NCBI GenBank assembly: GCA_014208095.1
Contig: JACHMT010000003.1
Coordinates: forward strand, 496,001-560,000
Origin: Actinospineispora eucalypti
GTDB lineage: Bacteria; Actinomycetota; Actinomycetes; Mycobacteriales; Pseudonocardiaceae
Direction of reading: 5' to 3'
DNA: 64,000 nt
The first letter of the stretch is position 1; the number at the start of each line of letters is the position of its first letter. The notes below the pieces were generated by a model. It saw only the letters and a program-made list of their open reading frames with translations. It searched no databases and was not told the origin of the DNA. Positions 15,001 through 27,000 of the stretch are shown in pieces. The position numbers and the translations under genes were made by a program.

Positions 15001-18000
15001 CGAGGGGACCGTCGGGCCGACCCGGTCGTCACCGGCCGCACGGACTCGAGCGGTGTCCACCTGGGCGCGTCAGGCGATGCCGGGCGCGGCCGAGACCGGC
15101 CTCCGGGGGACGCCGATCCTGCTGACCATAGCCGCGATCGGCGTGGTCGCCGGGACGCTGGGCTACCCGATCGCCGGCACCCCGATCGCACATTGGGCGA
15201 TGTTCGCCGCCGCACTGGTCTCCGTGGTGCTCGGTGCACGCGCCGTGATCACCTTCTGGAGGTCCCACTTCGACCACGACGACCACGGGGTTCGAAACCG
15301 GGAGCTGAGCCGACGACATCAGTGGTGGGCGACGGCGGTGACGGTGGTGACCGCGGTGGCGCTGTTGCTCACCGCGGCGGTGCAGTGGCTGGTCGCCAGC
15401 TGGTTCGGGCTGCACAGCGTCGCGGTGACCTCGGACATCATCCACAACCTGGGTGACGTTGCGCCGGCGGTCCCGATGGTCATCGGGTTCTGGATCAACA
15501 CGAGGCGGGCCTCCCGGGCGGCCAGCTGGTCCATCGTCGGCGCGATCGTGGTTTCGGCCGGGTTCGTGTTCTGGGAGTCGGGCGAGCACCTGCTGCACCC
15601 AGCGCCACTGGCTGGACCGGGTGTGGTGGTGCCGGCCGCGGTCGGCCTCGCCGCCAACCTGGCCATCGCCAGGATCCGTGGACGGGTCGGCCACCGGCTG
15701 AGGGTGGACGAGCTGGAGCACGAGGGTGCGCACGCCATGGCCGATGCCCTGGCCAGCATCGGGATCATCGCGGCGGTTGCGCTCGGCGCGGTCAGCCACA
15801 GCGTCGCCGGGCACACCGGCGGCGCGTTGGCCGGGCTGCTCGGTGTGGTCGCCGGCTATGCCGACCCGGTCATCGGGTTCGCGGTCGGCGGGTTCATTTT
15901 GCACGCGGCCATCGAGGTAGCCGGCGACCTCGGCGCCCGCGCCCCGAAGGTGCGGCTCTACCCCCGGGGCATCGCGGTGGGTGTCTTCGACGGGATGGGC
16001 GTGGCCGCCGGGCTGGTCCCGGCCTTCGCCGCCGCGCTGATCAGCTCGGTGTTCCGGGTCCCGGCGACCACGGTCCCGGTGCTGGCCACCGCGGCGATGG
16101 CCGCGTCCGGGGCCGGGCTGTTGCTGGTCGGTTGGCTGGGTGAGCGGGTGGGCCGGCGCACGGTGGCTGCGGTCAGCGGGCTGGCCGCCCTGTCCTCGGT
16201 GGCGATGGCATTTGTGCCGGCTACCCACTTCGCCCTGCTGATCCCGCTGTTCGGCCTGGTCGGGCTGTACGCGACCACGGCCGGTGTGGTCCGGGTGGAG
16301 CTGAACAATGCCCACCCGCTGGCCGACCGGCAGGCCAAGCGGCGGAACGCCCAGCTTCAGCTGGCCTCGAATATCGTGCGCGGGCTGCTGCCGCTGTTCG
16401 CCGTGCTGGCGATGAACTCGATCGGGCTGTCCGGCGCGTTCCTGTCCGTCGGGGTGCTGCTGGCCGGTGGTGCGGTGGCCGCCCTGTGGGCGGTGTCCGG
16501 CGGCATCCCCTCGTCTGCCGCCTCGGCGGTCAGCGGGCGGGACACCGGTCCACGTTGGTCGTGGGCGGGGCTTTGGGGCTCGCCGACCCTGTTGGCCTTC
16601 CTCACCGGTGTTCCGTTCGGGGTGTTGATCGGGCCGGTGAGCACCCTGGTGAAGGTTCACCTCGGCCCAAGTGTGCTGGCCGGCACGGTGCTGCTGTGGA
16701 CCGCGATGCTGGGCTTCGTCTACCGGGCGGCCAGCGCGGGTGCCACCGGTGCCTGGCCCGCCCTGCTGGGACGCATGTCCGCCAGGGCACAGACCCGGCT
16801 GCCGGTGACGGTCACCCTGGCGCACGCGGCGGCGGTGCTCCCGCTCGGGCTGCTGGTGCTCGCGGTGCCCTCGCCGTGGACGCTGGGTGCGCTGCTGGCC
16901 GGGGCCAGCGTGTTCTACCAGCTGTACCTGGTGACCCTGTACGACCTGGCCCCGACGAAGACGGCGGCCACCCGGGTGGTCGCCGGCACGCTGTTCGGCT
17001 CGGTCGCCGGCATCCAGCTGGCCAGCGCGATGCTGGGCGGGCTGGCCACGCGGGGCGGGGTACCGCCGACCAGGCTGGCCGACCTGGCACTGCTGTCCGC
17101 CTACCTGTCCGGGCTGGGCGTCGCGGCGCTGGCCGGCGCGAAGTTCGTCAAGCTGCGCTATCCGACCCAGCACGACGGCGCGCTGACCTGGCGGATGGAG
17201 AAGGGCTGGGAGCAGGCGATCCGGGCGGCGTTGCGCCGGATGGGTGTGCTGGACGGCGCTCGGTCCGGCGCGGTCATGATCTCCGCGGCCAGGATGGCCT
17301 GGCTGATCGACGAGAGCGGCCTGCTCCCGCCGGGCGCCGGCGCGCGGGTCGCCGCGAACCTGATGGCCTACACCCTCGGCGACACCGTCTACCTGGTCGA
17401 CGCCTGGTGGGCGCGTCTGTCCCCCGAGCAGCGGGCAGTGGTCATGGCCCACGAGGACGCGCACCTCAACGGAACGCTCACACCCGCCGACCACGCCGAG
17501 CACGCGCGTCGCGCGCTGGACCGGCTCCGCGCCCTGGGCGTCACCCCCTACGACGTGCGCACGCCCCGGCCGCGCCCCGCTCCCGACGTGCCCCGCGCCG
17601 GCCTACGCGAGACCGAGGAGCTGCTCTCGCTGCGCCTCGACACGGCGCGGGCCGCGCTCACCGCTTCGGCCGACGGCAAGGAGGGCCACAGGCCCTACCC
17701 GGACCCGCTCGACGCCGCCGGCGCGGAGCTGCGGGACGCCGCGGAGCTGCTCGCGGCGCCGCGGGAGCTCACTGAGCAGCTGGCGGCGGCGCGGACCGAG
17801 CTGGCCCAGCTCGAGCTGGTGTTCGAGCTGCTGAAGGGTTGGCCGGGCGACGGCCCGGTCGGTACCGGATTCTGGGTCGCGGCCGATCGGGTGCTCGCCC
17901 GGCACGCGGTGCTGCCCACGCGGCTGCGAGCGATCCTGTCCCGCCGGCTCGCCGCGATCGTCCCTCGTGACTTCGCCACAACCGACACGGCCTCCTGGCG

Positions 18001-21000
18001 GTTCACCGACCGGCCGGGCTGGCTGGCGGAACTGGTCGCGGCCGGGCTCGGCGACGCGGCGGCGGAGGACTGGTTCGCCCGGCGGTGGTCGAAGCTGACC
18101 CGGCGGGCACGGCTCGCGTTCCTGGTGCTGTTCGCGGAGACCGACGGCGCGCACTGGTTGCTCGAGCTGTCGAAGGGGCGGCTGTCCTGGCAGGAGCTGG
18201 CCGATCCGCTGCGGCTCTACACCAACCCCGCGCTGCGCAAGGTGCGCCAGGGCATGGACGACCTGTTGGCGCACTGGCCGGGGGAGGCCCGACCGGCGGG
18301 TGGGGGGCCGAGCCCACGCAGCGAATACCTCGGGGGATGGCTGGACCTCGGGGGTGCGCTGTCCCGCCAGGTCATGGTGCGGGTCCGGCACGACATCCCG
18401 GACGACACGCACCGGATGCTCGCCGAGATGCTCGGGGACCTGGCGGCACGCGGCCCAGCGCAGCGGGTCCAGCTGCTGCGCGCGGTCGTGGGGGTGGCGC
18501 GGCGGGAGACCGTCCTGGACGCCATTACCGGGTGGGGCGAGCGGCTGCCGCGCCACGGCGACCTGGACTTCTCGCCGCGCTCACCGCTGTGGAACGGCTA
18601 TGTCGAGTACGACTGGCGGGACGGGGCCCGGCCGGCGGTGGCCGCCTACCTGGCGGCGCTGGTCGAGACCGGGGAGCAGCAGTCCGCCGAGCAGGCGTTC
18701 CGGCGGGTCTGGAGCGAGTGGCTGTTCGCCGAGTACAGCTACCGGGCCGAGTTCGCCGACGAGTGGGCACCCGCGCCGATGGAGATCACCGTGCAGCCGA
18801 CGGCGCCGGCGGCCGAGCGGGGCGTTGCGCCGGTCTCGGCGCTGATCGGGGTGAGCACCGACCCGTTCGAGCGGCTCAGCATCGGCAGCCCCAACCGGCA
18901 CTGCCTGGACTGCGTCACCGGGCAGTTCGCGTACCTCGCGGAGACCGTGGCGCTGCACCCGGGGCTGGCGCTGCTCAGGCTGTGGGGCGGCGAGGAGTTG
19001 TCCCAGCTGCTGGTGCTGGTCACCGACCAGGGCATCCTGCCGCTGGGCGGCCCGTACGGCACCCGCGAGTACCAGGCCGGCGCCGCGTTCGGCCGGTACC
19101 TGCGCGGCTGGGCGGTGGCCGCGCGGCTGCCGCTGCTCCAGGTGGTCACGCCGAACCGGACCTACCACCCCGACCAGCTGCCCGTCCCCGGTTTCGAGGA
19201 GATCGAACCACAACCGCTGTCGATCACCTTCCCGGGCGTCGGCCGGCTGCCTCTCGCGATCTGGGCCGACATCCTCAACCGCAAGATCCAGCTGCCCCGC
19301 GAGGGTGAGGAGCTGCTGGTCCGGCGCTGGGTTCCGCCGACCGACGGCGGCGCGGCCATCAGGGGCGGGTTTCAGCCCGGTGAGCGTGCCCGGACGGAGC
19401 GGGCGCTCGGCGAGGCGGTGCGCGACGGGCGGGCCAGGCCGCTCGGGCCCGGCGAGCTGCCGGAGTCACCGCGAGGCCCGCCACCGGCCGAGGTGCGGGT
19501 CGTCCCCTCGCGGGTGCTGCGGGACGTCGACCTCGGCCGGGTCACGGACCTGCTCGGTGCCTACACGCTGCTCATGCCGACCGGCCCGGTGATCGTCCTG
19601 ACCGAGGAGATGTTCCACCGGTTGGTCGAGGCCGGTCTGCTCGACCAGCTGCTGTGGATCGAGGTCGAGGACCGGGTCCGGCGGTTGCGCACCGAGGAAG
19701 AGCACCAGGAGCTGGTGGACTGGCTCCTCGGCCCGGTGATCGCGCGGCGGGAGCTGGCCGAAGCGACGCTGGCCGCCGCCGACCGCCTTGCCTCGCTGGT
19801 CGAGGCGGCGCGGGAGACCGACGCGGCCGGCCTCGAGCGGTGGCTGCTCGGCGACGCCGAGCTGCGCGACGGCCTTGCGCTGGCCCTGGCCGGGCGGCGG
19901 CTGGGGATCCTGCTGCCGGACTGGTCAAGCGACCGCGCCGCGCTGCGCGCGCTGGCGGGCGAAGCGGACAACGCGCACCGGGCCACCGTCGCCGGGCTGC
20001 GCGCGGTGCTCGGCCGGCTGGCGGCGAGGGCGGGAACGAAGGACGAGCTGGCCTCGGTCTACCGGGACCTGCTGAACGCGGTGGGCTGGCTGCGGTTCCT
20101 GGAGTCGAAGAGCGCGCGGGCCAAGGAGGCGGCCGCCGTCAACCTCATCGAGGCGGCGTTCGCCGTGGACCGGAACGGGCTGTCCACCGGCTCGGTCGAA
20201 GAGATTTCCATGCTCCGGCAGATGGACCGGCGGCTGCGGGACCCGTGGCGCCGGGTGCTGCGCATACGCCTCAACCTGGTGGCCGCCCGCGAGATCTGGG
20301 ACGTGGAGCCGACCTGGCGGAACCGCGACGGGATGCTGCTCGCGCGGCGGGAGTTCGTCGACACGGTCACCGAGGCCCTGACCGACCCCGGCCCCCTCAA
20401 TGACCTCTGGGCACAGGTGTACCGGGTGGTCGAGCGGATGCACCGGGCCATGGTCGAGGAGGACCTGGTCACCGAGTGGGCGTCCGCCGAGGCGAACCGG
20501 TGGGTGCGCCTGCTCGGCGTGACCCTCGACGAGCATCTGCGGCTAAGGGTCGAGCCGGTGCTGGCCAGGCTCAACGAGCTGAACGACGCCTACCGCCCGG
20601 ACGGGAACACCGGCGTGGGGCGGCGGCTGTGGCTGGCGCATCTGACCCTGGTCACGATCCGGGAATCCCAAGAGTCCGCGAAGCGGCGGGAACCGGGCAC
20701 AAGCGTGGCGGACGCCCTCACCGAGCGGCGCCGGGCGCTGGGCGAGGCCACCGAGGACCTCTCCCAGATCCAGCCGTCCGACACCCTCTTCACCGACGTG
20801 GCGGACCGCTCGATGGCGATGCTGCGGCTGCGGCACCAGGTCGCCGTCCTCGACCGGCTGTGGAACTCGGTGACCGGCCAGACGGATGGCGTCGCGCTGG
20901 ACTACCTCGGCCGGCGCACCGAGGACGCGGCGATCGAGCTGAACGAGCTGATCGGGGAGCGTGGCCGTTTCTCCGCGCTGTCCGAGGCGGTGGAGCGGGC

Positions 21001-24000
21001 CTTGGCCGAGGGCTCGGCGGTACGGGCGATCGCGGCCGTTGTCGAGCGGGTCCACGAGCTCGGGCACCCGGAGGCGACCGAGGACGACGTGGCGGTCGCG
21101 GTAAGCCGCCGGCCCGACCGGTTCGAGATCCTCACCGACGACGGCGAGCGCTACCTGGTGCGGATAGTGCGCGGCGCGGCGGAACTCCCGGCGCCCGGGG
21201 AACGGCATCTCCTCGGCGAGGTGGAGTACGTCCGCACCGTCAGCGGCTCGGGTACCGCCGACGACCGGCTCGTCGTCCAGTTGCGCGAGCCCGACGGCCG
21301 GCTGGTCTTCGCCAAACACACCGGCCGCGACTCCGCCGAGGCGGCACGCTCCAGCTGGGCCGCCGCTGTGTTCCGGGCCGCCGGGGGTCGGTCGGTGCCG
21401 CCGACCCGGCCGGCGGTGGTGGACCGGGCGGTCCGCGCCCCGGACGGCACCGTGGTGTTCGCGGTCGGCGATGTGCTGGAGGTCGCCTCGGCGGTCCCCG
21501 GCCCGCTGCTTGCCGAGCTGCACGGCCGGCGCCGTGTCGCCGCGCACCAGCGGCTGGCCGGCAACCTCGGGGTGAACGCCCTGCTCAACGAGCACGACGC
21601 GGTGAAGCCGGAGAACGTGGTGGTGGGCCGGCGCGGCCGCGTCGACGAGATCGACCTCGGCAAGGCCCTCCGCTCCCTGGCGGCGGACACGATCATCGAC
21701 AGCCTCGTCGGCCTGCTGAGCGTCCGGTTCAACGCGCCGGTCTATGGCCCGCTGACCGAGAAGCAGGTCCTCGGACAACTGCGTGCCCTGCTACCCAGGC
21801 GGGCGGCGATTCTGGCCTCGGTGCCCGACGAGGAGCTGCGCGTTCTCCTCGATGACCGGCTGGACCAGGTCGCGGACATCGTCACCGTCGGCCGGCTGCC
21901 GGAGCCGGTCGCGCGGGCGCTGGCCGAGGCGCGCGCCGCCGCAATGGGGCTGTGGGGCGGCGCGGACCGCACCGAGCGGCTGGCGGAGCCGGTCCCGCCG
22001 GACGCGTCCGACCCGGCGTTCTGGAGCCAGGTGCCGGAGACACTGGCTTCGCTGGCGGGCACCCACCTTGAGGACATGACCGACCAGCAGCGCCACCTGC
22101 TGGTAGCCATCCAGCTGGCGCTCGCCCGCGCGCTGGAGGCGAACGGGGCCGGCTTCCAGCTCGGGTTCGAGATCACCGCCGAGGCATCGGCGGCGTGGCT
22201 GGGCTGGCTGGCGGACCTGTTCCCCGGCTGGTTCGCCCGCCCCGAATGGCTGGTCCGGAACTGGGATTCGGCGCCGTTCTCCGACCGGCTGGTGATCAGC
22301 GTGCTGACCCTGCTCAACGGCGCGCCCGGCGTGTTGGCCCAGCTGCCGTCGGCGGACGCGCAGCGTTGGCAGTTCGACGAGGTGAACCGGCTCATCGACG
22401 TGGCACGGATGTCGCTCGAGGTGATCGACGACGAGCCGCTCATCGAGGCCGCGCAGGCGTCCGCCGGCGTGACGATCGCACTGCTGGACCGGCTGCGGGT
22501 CTGGGGCATCGACCTCGACCCGGGGATGGCCGGGGATCTCGACGAGGTCGCCGGCGAGTTCGCCCGGCTGTCCTGGACCGCCAGCCTGCTCCGGCGTGCG
22601 CCCTACGACGGGGAGCGCAAGGAGCTGGCCTACCGCGAGCTGGCCCGGCTGGCCGGCACCCCGAGGGGAGAACACGACCGGCTGGACACCCGGCTGTTGC
22701 ACAGGATGATCAAGGAGCTGGACGGGCCCACCGCCGACGCCGAATGGAACTTCCCCCGTTATGTCCCGCCCGGCTGGGCCGGGACCGCGCCGTCCGCCCA
22801 GATCGGGCTGTCCGTGCTGGCCGCCCTGACCGACGACCCGGGCTGGGCCACCGACATCCCTGCCGGTTACCGCACCCGCCGCACGGTCACCGACCTGATC
22901 CACCTGCACGACTCGCCCCGCTTCGCCACCTACCGGGACCGGATCACCGCACTGCGCGGGACCGGGCCGATGGCCCGGTGGCTGGACCTGGTGCACGTCC
23001 TGATCCAGGCCGAGCCGTTGCTCGATCGGCTCGGGCGGCCCCACCTGTTGGGCACCGAGCTCAGCGCGCTCAGCCCGGAGGAGCAAACCGAGCGGCTGAG
23101 GGATGCCACCGCCCGGCTGGTCCGGTACACCGCCGAGGCGCTCGGCGCCGGCGCGGCCCGGCCGCTCGCGCCGGCGCCGAGCACACCGAGGATCTGGCAG
23201 GGGGCTCCGGTGATCATCGGGAAAGCCGCGACCCTGCTGGCTGCCGCGTTCATCGGCCTTTCCGGCCTGCTGGGACTGGCCGGTGACCGCCCGACGACCC
23301 AGGCGCCGCCGACAGGCGACTCGCGGCCGGCGGTCACCCAGACCCACTCGCCAACCCGAACTCCGGCCGAGGCGTCGTCCCAACTCGAAGTGTTGATCTC
23401 GCCCGGCGACAGGTTCGACGTGATCGCCGAACGGGCAGGCGAGACGCCGGACCAGTTGGCCGCCACGAACCCCCAGGCGCACGACCGGAACTTGATCATT
23501 GCCGGTGATCACCTGAAGCTGGGGCCGAGCCCGGACGGGACCTGGCGGTGGGACGGCACCTGGGAGCTGGCGAACGGCGAGGGCCTGATCGTCACCGCCC
23601 AGCGATTCGGCATCCCCGACTGGCACGTGTTGGAGCAATGGAACGTCGACGAGCTGGCCGGCCGAGCGCTGACCGACCTCCCGGCCGACCTGAGGATTCG
23701 GGTGGTTGCTCCGGCACCGCCGGGCACGCCCGCCGTCAACCCGCCGCCGGGCCCGGCGCCGTCAGCGAGCGCGCCACCGCCGGGCCGTGCCTGGTACCCG
23801 GTCGTTGTCGGCGTGCTGGTTTCGATGGCGGCGTTGGTGCTGCTGCCGCGGTGGCGCGGCCGCATCCTCGGCCGGCTCTCGACCATGTCGGCCTGGGCGC
23901 GCACACCCGTGGGCCTGGTCGTGATCGGCAACGTGGTCGGGCTGTCGCTGGCCATCCCCGGCTGGTGGATCTGGCTGCCGGTCACCTGGCTGAGTAACGC

Positions 24001-27000
24001 AGCATTCGTGTCCCGCTGCCTCTTCAACTTCTTCCGGGACGACTGGGCGAAGGGCGAGGGCCGGTACACGGGTGCGGTCATCACGTTCGCCGCCGCCAGC
24101 CTGCTGGTGAACCTGGACTTCCACGCGCACGGCGCGACGACCGACCCGGGCAACTGGGCGTGGCAGATCTCGATCTGGTTCGCCGGCCTGGACATGGCGT
24201 TCCTCGCGCTCTTGTTCCCGCAGGCCGCGTCCTGGCTGAGACACAAGCTCACCGCGCCGAAGGGCACCAGGTGGGTCAACCCGGCTGACGACGAGAACGG
24301 GCTGATCGCCAAGGTCGGCCGGGTTGGCACCTTCCTCGGCTTCACCTTCGTGCTCGGCTCGGAGACGTCGATGTTCGGCTGGGTGTTCACCGAGCTGCCC
24401 GGCCCGCTGCTCACCCCGACGAAGGTCATCTTCATGGCGACCTTCCTGGGCAACGGCTTCGAGGCCCTGTTCGTCATCACGGATGAGCTCCGCAAGAGGT
24501 TCGTCACGGGCTACACCACCTCGGCCTCGCACATGTGGGTGGCCAACCAGATCGGCCGGCTGTCCCTGGCCGCCTACGGGTTCTTCGCGCTGAACGCCCT
24601 GCTCTCGCACCTGCCGGTCACCGTGGTGTCCCTGGCGGTCGGCGGCGTGCTGGTGCGGATGTGGTCGATCACCCCGCGCGGCCCGCCGGGGACCGAGGCG
24701 GAGCGGGACGACTCCCCGACGCCACGCAGCCGGCTGTTCTGGACACCGGTCCGCGCGGTGCTGGAGCGGAGCAAGCCGCTGATCGTTTTCGGGCTGCCGC
24801 TCTATGGCCTGTACCGGGTCTCGCCGTTCGCCGCGTTGGCCGGCGCGCCGGTACTCGGCTGGATCGCCTGGCGCGGCCCGCCGAGCGGCAAGCACGCCAA
24901 GCGGGTCACCTTCTGGGGACGTACGACGGACACTGGCGCGATCCCAGGCCCGTACCTGGGTCATGACGGCGCGCTGAGCTGGGACGACGGTGACGAGGCA
25001 GCGGTGGAGGCCGCGTGGCGTCGGATGACTCCGGGCACGACGGTGGAGTTGGGCGAGTACCGCTGGGCACCGGCACGGGGGCCGCCACCGGCGGCCGTGC
25101 GGCGGGCCTCGGCCGTCGAGCTCGCGTTCCAGCTGTTGGTCGAGCGCCCGGAGCTGGGCATCGAGGGTGCCGCCGCGCTCGCCGCGAGGCAGCTCGCCCA
25201 CACGGTCGGCCGTCGGATCTACGTGCTGGACGCCTGGTGGGACCGGCTGGACGAGGAGCAGCGCGGCATCGTCCTCGGTCACGAGCAGGACGCGCACGTG
25301 ACCGGCCGGGTCCCGGAGTCGGCGCACGGCACGCACGCCGCGCGGACCCGGCGGGAGCTGGACCGCTCGGGAGTCACCGAGCGGGACGTCCGGGAAGCCA
25401 CCGAGCTGGTGACCGCGCGGGTGCTGGCCCAGGAACCGAGCGCGTCCGCCGGCACCGGGGCTCCCGGAGACCTCGGCGGGATACCCGGGATCTCCCTGTG
25501 GCGCTGGGCGCGGGACCAGCGGGCGGCAACCCGACCGGCCGCCGGCCAGGCCGCCGCCGATGCGTGGATAACTCGGGCGGACGCGCTGCCGCCGGGCGAG
25601 TGGCAGACTGCGCTGGCGTTGCTCGCGCACGCCGAACAGCTGCTCGCGCTGGACCGGCGCGGTTGGTGGCTGGACCCCGGCGACGCGCCCGTCGACCGGC
25701 TCAGGGACCGGTTGGCGGCGGTCCGCACACGGGTCCTCGAGCATCGACGGTCGCTGGCCCCGGAGCTGGCCGCGCCCGGTGGCGACTACCCCGGCCTGCC
25801 CGACGACCCGACCGCGCTGCTGTCCCCGCACCCGCGCTGGGACAAGGCCGTGGGGAAGGTGGACGACTGGATGGGCGAGCGGGTCACCCGGCTGCTGCAC
25901 GGCCGGCGCCCGGTCTCCGACGCGGACCCGTTCGGCCGGCACTTCTTCGCGGCGTTCGACGAGTTCGAGCGGCACCTCGGCGGGTTGCCCGGCGGCAGGG
26001 CGCTGCTCGTCCAGGCACGGGTGGTGCTCGACTGGGTCCGCGAGCACAGCTTCCTGGAGACCACCGCCGCCTACTCAGCGGTCTTCCCGCCGAGAAACTA
26101 CCCGGCGGACGGCTTCACCGGCCTGGAGCTGAGGATCTCGCTCCCCGGCGTCTACGGGGAGGCCGGCCACCTGATGCGGGTGCTGCGCGACATCGGCATA
26201 CCGATCGGCCTCGCCGAGGCCCTGCCGCTCGCGGTCCGAGGGCTGGTATGGCACGAGCTCACCCACGTGGCGCCACAGCTCGCGCACCAGTTGGCTACCC
26301 GGGGATCGCCCAGCCTGGCCGCGCACAGCTTCGCCACCGGAGCGTCCAGCCCGGCACACCCCCGGCTGGGCAAGGCCGCCGCCGAGGAGCTCGAGTCCGA
26401 GGCGCTCGCCGACGGCATGGCCTACCTGCTGCTGGTCATACACCTGGTGGACATCTATCGCCTCACCTCCGCCCGGCGGGAGCTCCTGGTGGCGACGCTG
26501 CGCGGGGCAAACACCCGGAACCGGATTCCGCTGGACCGTCGGGGTCGTTATCGCCGGACGATGACCGCCGGCGACCTCGGCTACCTGTACTACCACGACA
26601 TCGACCGGACGCTGCGGATCCTGGCCGGCGCCGCGCTGCCGCCGGACCGGGACCTTTCGGGTGGCGGCATCACCGTGCAGGCCGAGACCGGCCGCGCGGT
26701 GTCCTTTCTGCTCGGCAGGCGGGACATGCTGGAGACCATTGCCGCCCACCTGGACCAGGCGGAACAGCTGGATCCGGAGCACCCCTTCTACCGGCGCGCC
26801 GACCCACGCGGCCGGTGGCGCGAACACGGCGTGCGCTACTACCTGATGCCTGGGCTGCGCGAATTCCCCAGCACACCCGACGTGCGGGTGGTGATGTACG
26901 TGGCGCCGGACGCCGAGGGCGTGCCGTCGGTGTTCGTGGACCCGGTGGTGGCCGCCGAGCTGGTGACGCTGCGGCTGGACGAACGGGCGCTGGTGGCCGA

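Noticed and set aside
15029..17503. Long minus-strand ORF (about 820 codons) and similar ones at 23762-26047, 32181-34100 and 38286-40322
   Set aside because: They are antisense to the giant gene. Their products are Arg/Pro/Gln/His-rich with no domains, as expected for the complement of GC-rich coding sequence.
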